The notes under the pieces were generated by a model. That model made no database searches. It was not told where the DNA came from and was given only the letters and a program-made list of their open reading frames with translations. Below, piece by piece: positions 9,954 through 17,550 of a stretch of 64,000 nt of DNA; position 1 is the first letter of the stretch; each line of letters opens with the position of its first letter. Position numbers and translations under genes: made by a program. Where the stretch lies: contig NZ_JAPLET010000019.1 of NCBI RefSeq assembly GCF_026391055.1, positions 434,001-498,000 on the forward strand. Reading direction: 5' to 3'. This DNA comes from Spirosoma sp. GTDB lineage: Bacteria; Bacteroidota; Bacteroidia; Cytophagales; Spirosomataceae.

Positions 9954-11219
9954 ATGAAAAAGCCGAATGGCGGCCAGTCAACCAACCGAAACACGAACTA
10001 CGCACTCTTTATTAGTTTTTGCTTTTTCTCCATTCTATCCCTAAATGGTAGGGCTCAGCCTGGATTAACTCAACCCGGCAATCTGGAAAACAAAAGCGCA
10101 TCGGCGCCGGATTCATCGGCCGATATTTGGGATGTTTATTTTCAATTTATCAACCGAAAAGGGCATCGTCCGGCAGAACGAGCCACCGCAGGTTTCCATC
10201 CCTCTGTTTTTCCTGAACTGGCCTATGCTCTCCAAACCGGCTTCGCTGTTGGTATGAATGCCAATCTCTCATTTACCAGCACCAATGCTGATCAAAATAT
10301 TTCGACCATCATAACAACACCCCAGTATACGCAGTATAAACAGCTTATTGTGCCAGTAGTTACGAACATCTGGACGAAAAATAACCACTACAACATCGTT
10401 AGCGACTGGCGCTACTACGATTATTCGGCTGACAATTTTGGTTTGGGAGGAAGCTCCCCGGCTACTGTTGACGACCGTTTGTTGTATACCTACCTCAGGC
10501 TTCATCAGGCCATTTTACGACAGATTTTGCCTGATTTTTCTGTGGGGGTAGGGTACGCACTCGATTACCACTGGAATATTCGGGATGAAAATAATACGCC
10601 CGACCTGAACGACGATTTCAAGATATACAATTCAGGTACCCGGACTGTATCGTCGGGCCTACTGTTTAGTATTCAGTATAGCACTCGGCGAAATCCTAAC
10701 AACCCCCAAAATGGCTTTTTTGGCAATGTAATAGTCCGGCCAAATATGCGATGGTTGGGCAGTGACCAAAACTGGCAGTCGGTAGTGGCTGATTTCAGGA
10801 AATATATCCCATTGGGTGAAAGTGGGAAGCATATTTTAACCTTCTGGAATCTTAATTGGCTGAGTTTTGGAGGGCAGGCACCGTACCTTGACCTTCCCAG
10901 TACTGGTTGGGATACTTACTCAAATTTAGGAAGGGGATACACCCAGGGGCGGTTTCGTGGACGTAATTTAGTCTATCTGGAAACAGAATATCGCACCACC
11001 CTGCTGCACAATGGATTGTTGGGCGGGGTTGTATTTGCCAATATGCAGACATACAGCGATTATCCGGAGACGAACCATTTTGGGCGACTGCTGCCTGGTG
11101 GTGGTATTGGCCTTCGTATAAAAGTAAACAAACACTCGAATTTGAATCTGGCTATCGATTATGGGTTTGGTATTGGCGGATCGCAGGGGCTGTTTCTGAA
11201 CCTGGGCGAAGTATTTTAA
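9954..11219 (+). CDS. BamA/TamA-family outer-membrane beta-barrel protein
   Basis: A 421-residue protein. After a hydrophobic signal-like stretch (YALFISFCFFSILSLNGRAQ) the sequence is full of alternating polar/aromatic beta-strands typical of a 16-strand Omp85-type barrel, including FFGNVIVRPNMRWLG, the region around GRGYTQGRFRGRNLVYLETEYR (the conserved RGF/RGR-like lock region) and a C-terminal strand ending in Phe. No POTRA domains are visible upstream, so it resembles the short barrel-only members. The ATG at 9954 is preferred to the TTG at 9918 because it leaves a clean signal peptide. Confidence 0.75.
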   Translation: MKKPNGGQSTNRNTNYALFISFCFFSILSLNGRAQPGLTQPGNLENKSASAPDSSADIWDVYFQFINRKGHRPAERATAGFHPSVFPELAYALQTGFAVGMNANLSFTSTNADQNISTIITTPQYTQYKQLIVPVVTNIWTKNNHYNIVSDWRYYDYSADNFGLGGSSPATVDDRLLYTYLRLHQAILRQILPDFSVGVGYALDYHWNIRDENNTPDLNDDFKIYNSGTRTVSSGLLFSIQYSTRRNPNNPQNGFFGNVIVRPNMRWLGSDQNWQSVVADFRKYIPLGESGKHILTFWNLNWLSFGGQAPYLDLPSTGWDTYSNLGRGYTQGRFRGRNLVYLETEYRTTLLHNGLLGGVVFANMQTYSDYPETNHFGRLLPGGGIGLRIKVNKHSNLNLAIDYGFGIGGSQGLFLNLGEVF

Positions 11220-11288
11220 GTACGGACCTGTATAAATTGTCTGGCAGAAGCCGTCGTTGTGTCGCTGGTTGGCGAACCGGAACGACCG

Positions 11289-12551
11289 TCATGAAAACCG
11301 ATCCGGGCTAAACGCGGCAATGTCCATACTGCCCGCCTTGCCGCCAATTTCTTCACTAACCAGTTTGCCCGTACCCGGCCCAAGGCTTAGGCCCATCATG
11401 CCGTGTCCGGTGGCAAGTACTACGTTTTCGTAGCGTTTGGTACGGCCGATATACGGCAGACCATCGGGGGAGCAGGGGCGTAAGCCTCGCCAAACCACAT
11501 CGACTTCGGGCATGGTAACCGGAATGTCGGGATAGTACTGGTTAATCGACTGAACAATGCCGCGTACCCGGTTCATATTGACCGTCATATCGGTACCCGC
11601 TACTTCGAGCGTACCGGCAAAACGCAGGTCGCTGCCCATGGGCGTGGCCGTCGCGCGGGCTTCGAGCATGATGGCCGGAATACGCACGTTGTTCGTCAGG
11701 TTTCGAAGCACAAAACTGTAACCTTTTCCGCCCTGCATAGACAAGCTCAGGTCGAGCATGCGAGCAAGCGCGGGAGACCAGGCACCACCGGCCACAACCA
11801 GTTGATCAACGGAGTAGTCGCCCTGGGCTGTCTGAACGGATTTTATGCGGGAGCCCGTCCTGCCGAAACCTGTTACCGCCTGACTTTCGTGAATAGTAAC
11901 GCCCTGTTTGCGCAGATAGGTCACCAGCGAACGGATCAGTTCACCGGGATTGAGGTGCGCATCGCCGGGGTATAGCACCGCTCCCCGAACATCGACCCGG
12001 GCTTTAGTCTCCAGGTCCTGAACCTGCTGACCCGTCAGTACACGGGCTTCGATACCCGCTCGGTTAGCAACCTCGGCTTCTTCGGCCATTTCGTGCTCGG
12101 CCGATGCGGTTTTGTAGAGCATCATCAGGCCCCGTTCCTGCCACTCGAAGTCGAGGTCGCCATTGGCGGCTAGATCCTGATACAGCGCCTTACTGAGCAG
12201 GCTGATGTCGCGCAGAACCGGAATGGAGCGTTCGACATGCTCGGGGGTCGAATTTCTGAAGAAGAGCCAGCCCCAGCGTGCCAGCTCCAGATTCAGCCTT
12301 GGTTTGACGTAAAACGGGCTGGTTGAGTCGAGCATCCAGCGCATACCTTTGGCAATCATGCCCGGCTGAGCCAGCGGAATGATGTGGCTGGGCACAATCA
12401 TACCGGCATTGCCGAACGAGCAGCCGTCTGAAATGGGGTTCTGATCAAAGAGCGTTACCTGATAACCCGCCTTGTGCAGGTAGTAGGCCGAACTTAACCC
12501 GATGATTCCTCCGCCAACAATACCGATCCTATTCGAGGCCCGATGTGTCAT
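11289..12551 (-). CDS. FAD-dependent D-amino-acid (D-hydroxyproline) dehydrogenase
   Basis: DadA/DAAO-family flavoprotein of 420 aa. The FAD-binding Rossmann motif is at the N-terminus (GIVGGGIIGLSSAYYLHKAG, residues 8-27) and the C-terminus has the typical RPCSPDGLPYIGRT and GHGMMGLSLGPGTGKLV segments. It overlaps the upstream epimerase gene by 4 bp (ATGA), so translation is coupled. With a 4-hydroxyproline epimerase and a DHDPS-family lyase in the same operon, the likely reaction is oxidation of cis-4-hydroxy-D-proline to 1-pyrroline-4-hydroxy-2-carboxylate; the substrate is inferred from context. Confidence 0.87.
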   Translation of the reverse strand: MTHRASNRIGIVGGGIIGLSSAYYLHKAGYQVTLFDQNPISDGCSFGNAGMIVPSHIIPLAQPGMIAKGMRWMLDSTSPFYVKPRLNLELARWGWLFFRNSTPEHVERSIPVLRDISLLSKALYQDLAANGDLDFEWQERGLMMLYKTASAEHEMAEEAEVANRAGIEARVLTGQQVQDLETKARVDVRGAVLYPGDAHLNPGELIRSLVTYLRKQGVTIHESQAVTGFGRTGSRIKSVQTAQGDYSVDQLVVAGGAWSPALARMLDLSLSMQGGKGYSFVLRNLTNNVRIPAIMLEARATATPMGSDLRFAGTLEVAGTDMTVNMNRVRGIVQSINQYYPDIPVTMPEVDVVWRGLRPCSPDGLPYIGRTKRYENVVLATGHGMMGLSLGPGTGKLVSEEIGGKAGSMDIAAFSPDRFS

Positions 12552-13552
12552 ATTACTTGAAATCCAAATACGTAAGGGTCCTCTTCATCCAGAATAAGGT
12601 GATTGTAGCCATGAATTCTGGCCCAGCCTTCGATGCTCGGAACGATGGCCGGTCGATTGGCCAGCTCCGTTTCGGCTTCGATACGCCCGTTGAAAATTGA
12701 CCCGATAATGCTCTCATGCACAAAGGTTTCGCCTGGTTTCAGGCGACCCTGCGCGTACCACTGCGCCATTCGGGCCGATGTGCCGGTGCCGCAGGGCGAA
12801 CGGTCGATGGCCTTATCTCCGTAAAAAACAGCATTTCTGGCCGTCGATGTTTCTGCGATTGGCTTGCCGGTCCACAGAATATGACTCAGGCCATTGATGG
12901 TCGGGTTTTCGGGATGAACAAAGGTATACTGTTCATTCATCCGTTCGCGCATGACCCGCGCCCAGCCAATAAGCTGCTCCGCTTTGTAGTGTTCAAGGCC
13001 GGGGAAATTGGGCTGCGGGTCGACTATGGCGTAGAAGTTACCACCGTAGGCCACATCCACCGTCAGCAAGCCTAAATCCGGGCAGTCGACGGTTAGCTTT
13101 TCGGCTGCGAGATACGACTTGATATTCGTAATCTTCACCGACGTTACCTTTTTGCCTTCCTGCTGGTATTCGGCCCGTACCAGTCCGGCGGGTACTTCCA
13201 GATGGAGTACACCGGGCGTTTTGGGTCGTATGAGGTTTTGCTCGATAGCGACCGTAACCGTGCCAATGGTGCCGTGACCGCACATAGGCAAACAACCGGA
13301 TGTTTCGATGAACAGTACGCCCGCGTCATTGGCCGGATCGGTAGGGGGATAGAGAATGCTGCCCGACATCATGTCGTGGCCCCGTGGTTCAAACATCAGC
13401 CCTTTCCGAATCCAGTCGAACTCCCGCAGAAAATGCTGCCGCTTTTCGCTCATGGAATTGCCTTGCAGAAAGGGAATGCTGCCGCCCGTAACTACCCGAA
13501 CCGGATTGCCGCAGGTATGCGCGTCGATACAGAAAAAATGAAATTCGGCCAT
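12548..13552 (-). CDS. 4-hydroxyproline 2-epimerase (proline racemase family)
   Basis: Proline-racemase fold, 334 aa. Both catalytic cysteines are present: C91 in PMCGHGTIGT and C254 in DRSPCGTGTSA. A Cys-Cys pair marks racemase/epimerase activity rather than the Thr-containing trans-3-hydroxyproline dehydratases. Genomic context (D-amino-acid dehydrogenase and DHDPS-like gene) favours trans-4-hydroxy-L-proline to cis-4-hydroxy-D-proline epimerisation over proline racemisation. It starts 3 bp after the upstream gene ends and overlaps the next one. Confidence 0.9.
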   Translation of the reverse strand: MAEFHFFCIDAHTCGNPVRVVTGGSIPFLQGNSMSEKRQHFLREFDWIRKGLMFEPRGHDMMSGSILYPPTDPANDAGVLFIETSGCLPMCGHGTIGTVTVAIEQNLIRPKTPGVLHLEVPAGLVRAEYQQEGKKVTSVKITNIKSYLAAEKLTVDCPDLGLLTVDVAYGGNFYAIVDPQPNFPGLEHYKAEQLIGWARVMRERMNEQYTFVHPENPTINGLSHILWTGKPIAETSTARNAVFYGDKAIDRSPCGTGTSARMAQWYAQGRLKPGETFVHESIIGSIFNGRIEAETELANRPAIVPSIEGWARIHGYNHLILDEEDPYVFGFQVI

Positions 13553-13555
13553 GAT

Positions 13556-14470
13556 CTAGTGAACCGTCGTTAACACGGGCCGATTGGCCAGCGACGTTTG
13601 AATAACCTGTAGTACCTGCTCGCGTTCGGCACCAACGAGTGTGAGCCGGGGAGCCCGTACGTATTCTGAACCGATACCGGTTGCCGTGGCGGCCAGTTTG
13701 ATATACTGAACGAGTTTGGGGTGAATATCCAGTTCCAGCAGGGGCATAAACCAGCGGTAAATAGCCAGTGCTTCGGCAACCTGACCGGCTTTGGCCAGTT
13801 CGTAAATAGCCATTGTTTCCTGGGGGAAAGCATCGACCAGTCCGCCAACCCAACCGTCGCAGCCCATCAGCAGAGCTTCCAGCGCCAGCGTATCAACACC
13901 ACCCATCAGCTTGAAGCGATCCCCAAAGGCGTTCCGCATTCGGGTGATGTTGGTGAGGTCGCGGGTTGATTCTTTAACCGCCTGAATGTTGGGTAGTTTG
14001 GCCAGTTCATCGAACATAGCCACGGTCGTCATGATCTTGTAATCGTATGGATTGTTGTAGATCATGATAGGCAGCGACGTTTCCTGGGCTATGGCCTTGA
14101 AGAAGGTGACCGTTTCGCGCGCGTCGGCGGGGTAGCGCATGGGGGGGAGCAGCATCAGCCCATCGGCACCGTTGCTTTCGGCTTCGTGAGCACGGGCAAT
14201 GGCCTGTTTGGTGCCCTGTTCGGCAATGTTAACCAGCACGGGAACCCGACCGTCACTTACGCCGAGGCCCGATTCCAGCAGGGCAATCTTTTCGTCGTTG
14301 AGCAGCGTACTGGCTTCGCCCAGCGAGCCACCAATGATGAAGCCGTGAACACCCGCTTCGAGCTGGGCGTGCAGGTTTTTTTCGAAAAGCGGCAGATCAA
14401 GCTGGTCGTCGGCGGTAAACGGAGTCAGAAGGGCGGGGTAAACACCTTCCCATTTTACAGAAACATTCAT
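13556..14470 (-). CDS. Dihydrodipicolinate synthase-family lyase (probable pyrroline-4-hydroxy-2-carboxylate deaminase)
   Basis: Class I aldolase (TIM barrel) of the DapA/NAL family, 304 aa. The Schiff-base lysine is K166 (QAVKEST) and the conserved tyrosine is Y138 (IMIYNNP); the substrate-carboxylate loop near residues 48-53 reads GSLGEA. True DapA is usually about 290 aa and often sits with lysine-synthesis genes. Here it leads an operon with a hydroxyproline epimerase and a D-amino-acid dehydrogenase, which points to the deaminase that yields 2-oxoglutarate semialdehyde. The matching semialdehyde dehydrogenase is not in the window. Confidence 0.85.
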   Translation of the reverse strand: MNVSVKWEGVYPALLTPFTADDQLDLPLFEKNLHAQLEAGVHGFIIGGSLGEASTLLNDEKIALLESGLGVSDGRVPVLVNIAEQGTKQAIARAHEAESNGADGLMLLPPMRYPADARETVTFFKAIAQETSLPIMIYNNPYDYKIMTTVAMFDELAKLPNIQAVKESTRDLTNITRMRNAFGDRFKLMGGVDTLALEALLMGCDGWVGGLVDAFPQETMAIYELAKAGQVAEALAIYRWFMPLLELDIHPKLVQYIKLAATATGIGSEYVRAPRLTLVGAEREQVLQVIQTSLANRPVLTTVH

Positions 14471-14607
14471 GGGCGTAGTAGCTATGCGTTTTAGTCAATC
14501 AAAGTTCTACAATTGTTTCGCATCTGCTTTGCGAATAATTCATGGATACTAATACAATTTTCACGCATTATTCAGAATATTGCGAAAAATAGGTAAAATA
14601 TGTATTG
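14471..14607. promoter_or_regulatory. Divergent control region of the hydroxyproline operon and its AraC gene
   Basis: A 137-bp AT-rich region between two divergent genes. It contains an inverted repeat TTCGCA (14517-14522) / TGCGAA (14530-14535). It also has a direct repeat TTGCGAATAAT (14529-14539) and TTGCGAAAAAT (14580-14590), matching at 10 of 11 positions with start points 51 bp apart. These are reasonable AraC operator candidates. No promoter consensus stands out clearly. Confidence 0.45.
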
Positions 14608-15474
14608 ATGAAGGCACTTCTTTTCCGCGTTCCCAGTGTCGATGACCGTTCGTTCCGGATTGAGCAGGACAACGCTCCTCACTTCTACGGCCAGTTGCAT
14701 TTTCACCCCGAAATTCAGCTCACACTCATTCAGCAAGGGGAGGGGACGCTGATTGTGGGGGATAAGATTGATCGATTCGATCCGTATGACGTGTTGCTGC
14801 TGGGGGCTAATCTGCCCCATGTGTTGCGTAGTGATACCGATTATTATCAGCCAGACTCCACCCGCCGGGCCACCTCGGTTTCTGTATTATTCAAACCGGA
14901 GCATCTGGAAAAGACGATGCTCAACCTCCCCGAAACCCGGCATCTGACAACGCTTTTGCAGGAAGCGCAGCACGGCGTTCGGCTGCGTTGCGGGATGAGC
15001 AACGCCCTTACACACTTGCTGGAGGGTATTCCGGAAAAACGACCGTTTGAGCAGCTGCTTGGGTTGTTGCAGGTGCTGGACAACCTGGCGGCTAATCCTG
15101 AACGCGAGGTATTGTCGGCCACGGCTTACGCCCAGCCGCAGCGCCCCGACGATCAGCGTAGGCTGGAGCAGGTGTTTTCGTATATTCTTCAGCGCTACGC
15201 GTCGCCTATATCGCTCGATGATGTGGCCAATGTGGCTAACCTGACGCCCGGGGCCTTTTGCCGTTTTTTTCGGCAGCACACGCGCAAAACGTTCTCGCAG
15301 TTGCTCAATGAAGTGCGGATCGAACATGCCTGCCGGTACTTGCGCGAATCGCAGGAAAATATTAGTCAGATCGCTCTGAACTGCGGGTATACGAATCTGT
15401 CTAATTTCAATCGACAGTTCAAGGAAATCGTGGGCATGCCCCCCGGCGAATACATTCGAAGTTACCGGCTGTAA
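14608..15474 (+). CDS. AraC-family transcriptional regulator
   Basis: A 288-residue regulator. The N-terminal half is a cupin-like sensor (HFYGQLHFHPEIQLTLIQQGEGTLIVGD). The C-terminal ~100 residues hold the double HTH of AraC proteins (SLDDVANVANLTPGAFCRFFRQHT... and ISQIALNCGYTNLSNFNRQFKEIVG). It is divergent from the hydroxyproline operon and shares its promoter region, so it is the likely regulator of that operon. The ATG at 14608 directly follows a TTG that is also in frame. Confidence 0.92.
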   Translation: MKALLFRVPSVDDRSFRIEQDNAPHFYGQLHFHPEIQLTLIQQGEGTLIVGDKIDRFDPYDVLLLGANLPHVLRSDTDYYQPDSTRRATSVSVLFKPEHLEKTMLNLPETRHLTTLLQEAQHGVRLRCGMSNALTHLLEGIPEKRPFEQLLGLLQVLDNLAANPEREVLSATAYAQPQRPDDQRRLEQVFSYILQRYASPISLDDVANVANLTPGAFCRFFRQHTRKTFSQLLNEVRIEHACRYLRESQENISQIALNCGYTNLSNFNRQFKEIVGMPPGEYIRSYRL

Positions 15475-15493
15475 TCGACTCGTGCCGGGTCAT

Positions 15494-16522
15494 TTAGGCG
15501 CGCGGACGCAGGGAGGAGGCCCGCACGATGAGCTGGGTTTCCATCACTTTTGTTTCTCTGGGAACAACGGTGTTGGTTGAGTCGAGTTGCTTGAGCAGTA
15601 GCCGAACGGTTTCAGTTCCCATCTCCTGAATAGGCTGGCTGATACTGCTGATGCCGGGCGAGAAAAAAGCCGATACGGGTTCATTATTAAAGCTAACAAT
15701 GGCCACATCCTCCGGAATGCGAAGCCCTTTCTGTTGCATCGCATAAATGGCCGGATAAGCTACCCGATCACTAATCATGACGACCCCATCCGGCGGCTGC
15801 GGCTGACTCATCAGGGCCAGTGTTTGCATGATGGTGTTTTCCTGCGTGTAATCACAATGCAGTACATACTGATTACTCACAGGTAGGTTGTGCTTCTCCA
15901 GCGCTGCCTGATATCCTTTTACCCGTTGACTGCTGAGCAAAAGCTGGACGGGTCCTGCCAGAAACCCGATTCGGCGGCAACCATTTTCGATCAGGTGTTC
16001 GGTCGCTTTAAAGGCAGCCGCTTCATTGTCGACGATCACTTTCGATACATCAATACTTTCAGCGTAACGGTCAAACAGAACCAGGGGTATGTTCTTCCGG
16101 GCCAGCCGCTCCACGTGTTCGTAGTTGTCAGTGTCGCGGGAGAGGGAGATGATGAAACCTTCTACCTGACTGCGAAGCAGGTTTTGGATGTTGGTAATTT
16201 CACGCAGGTACGATTCGTTCGTTTGACAGACCAGCACACTGTAGCCTGCCTGCAGGGTAGCCTCCTCAATGCTGTTCAGCATGGAGGAAAAGTAGTAATA
16301 GCTTAAGTTGGGGACAATCACCCCAATCGTTTTTGTACGGCTTTTAGCCAGGTTTTTAGCGAGCTGATTGGGCTGGTAGTCAAGCTCTTCGGCAAGTTTT
16401 ACCACAGCCGCTCTGGTATCCGGGTGAATCTCCGGCAACCCCCGTAATGCCCGCGATACCGTTGAGATGGAAATGTTCAGGGACCGGGCAATGTCTTTAA
16501 TCGTAACGGGCGTATTTTTCAT
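15494..16522 (-). CDS. LacI-family transcriptional regulator
   Basis: A 342-residue repressor-type protein. The N-terminal LacI HTH is textbook (VTIKDIARSLNISISTVSRALRG) with the hinge region before a periplasmic-binding-protein-like sugar-sensing domain (TIGVIVPNLSYYYFSSML to the C-terminus). The start at 16522 (MKNTPVTIKD) is preferred to the upstream in-frame start at 16543. It converges with the AraC gene. Candidate targets are the nearby GH95 fucosidase and permease genes, but no operator was found to prove this. Confidence 0.92.
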   Translation of the reverse strand: MKNTPVTIKDIARSLNISISTVSRALRGLPEIHPDTRAAVVKLAEELDYQPNQLAKNLAKSRTKTIGVIVPNLSYYYFSSMLNSIEEATLQAGYSVLVCQTNESYLREITNIQNLLRSQVEGFIISLSRDTDNYEHVERLARKNIPLVLFDRYAESIDVSKVIVDNEAAAFKATEHLIENGCRRIGFLAGPVQLLLSSQRVKGYQAALEKHNLPVSNQYVLHCDYTQENTIMQTLALMSQPQPPDGVVMISDRVAYPAIYAMQQKGLRIPEDVAIVSFNNEPVSAFFSPGISSISQPIQEMGTETVRLLLKQLDSTNTVVPRETKVMETQLIVRASSLRPRA

Positions 16523-16764
16523 TATGAATGGAGCCAGATGCACACCTGCGTTTTGTCGGGCTGTATCTCAGATACAGTAACAACAGCCAACAGGCTATAC
16601 GATAACTTGTCAATATTAGAGAAAAAACGTAAACTTTTCCGAAATCAATGCCCGATCGGCCGTACCCACGACTATTTTATCACCGTCTTGTTGAGTGCAA
16701 AGCAATGGCAGAAGGTAAAGGCTTGTAACTTCGTGGGCGAAAAGTCGTAAATAAAGTTTTCTGC

Positions 16765-17517
16765 ATGAACGTACTCCTGCTTAAAGTAACCCTGATGCCT
16801 TCGGTCATTGCACTGATTACCCTGGCAATTCGAAAGTGGGGAGGCAAAATAGGGGGGCTAATTGGGAGTATGCCCTGGGTAGCCGGACCAATTCTGTTCT
16901 TTTTTATTCTGGAACAGGGAAAGCCGTTCGGCATTTATTCCATTCAGGGGTCAATGATTGGTATTCTGGCTTTAATCAGCTTCTGTGTGAGCTATTCGGC
17001 GTTTTCGCGCCGGTTGAGATGGCTGCCTACGCTGCTGCTTGCCTATGCTGCGTACACGCTGACAGCAGTGGTATTCAGCTACCTGCAGCTCAATCTGTAT
17101 GTAAGCTACGCCCTCGTGATCGTAAGTGTCCTGCTGAGTTTACGGTTTTATCCGGTGCCTAATGGGCCGCCCGTCAGTACCCGCCGGTTGCCGTTCGATA
17201 TTCCCATTCGGATGGTTGTGGCAACCTTGTTTGTGCTGGCGGTTACCGGATTGGCGGGCATATTAGGGCCGAAGTGGAGTGGTATCTTAACGCCATTTCC
17301 CATCATGACGACCATTCTGGCTATTTTCTCGCACACCCTTCAGGGAAGTACGGCAACCATTTCGACGCTTCGCGGGCTGGTTATCGGTCTGCTGGGATTT
17401 ACTACCTTTCTGTTCCTGCAAGCCTTTCTTCTCCGGGATTTCTCGGTGGCGGCATCCTTTGGGCTGGCCTTTATCGTAAACGCCCTGATTAATCTGGCCG
17501 CAAGTAGGATATGGTGA
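16765..17517 (+). CDS. Multi-pass inner-membrane protein of unknown function
   Basis: A 250-residue, very hydrophobic protein with about seven or eight predicted membrane segments and few charged residues outside the loops. The N-terminal region (IRKWGGKIGGLIGSMPWVAGPILFF followed by EQG) recurs in uncharacterised permease-like proteins, but I cannot assign a function. It lies 33 bp before the GH95 gene on the same strand and could be co-transcribed with it. Confidence 0.75.
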   Translation: MNVLLLKVTLMPSVIALITLAIRKWGGKIGGLIGSMPWVAGPILFFFILEQGKPFGIYSIQGSMIGILALISFCVSYSAFSRRLRWLPTLLLAYAAYTLTAVVFSYLQLNLYVSYALVIVSVLLSLRFYPVPNGPPVSTRRLPFDIPIRMVVATLFVLAVTGLAGILGPKWSGILTPFPIMTTILAIFSHTLQGSTATISTLRGLVIGLLGFTTFLFLQAFLLRDFSVAASFGLAFIVNALINLAASRIW

Positions 17518-17550
17518 TAAATCGGGCTCTTTCTGCTTATAGTAGTCTGG

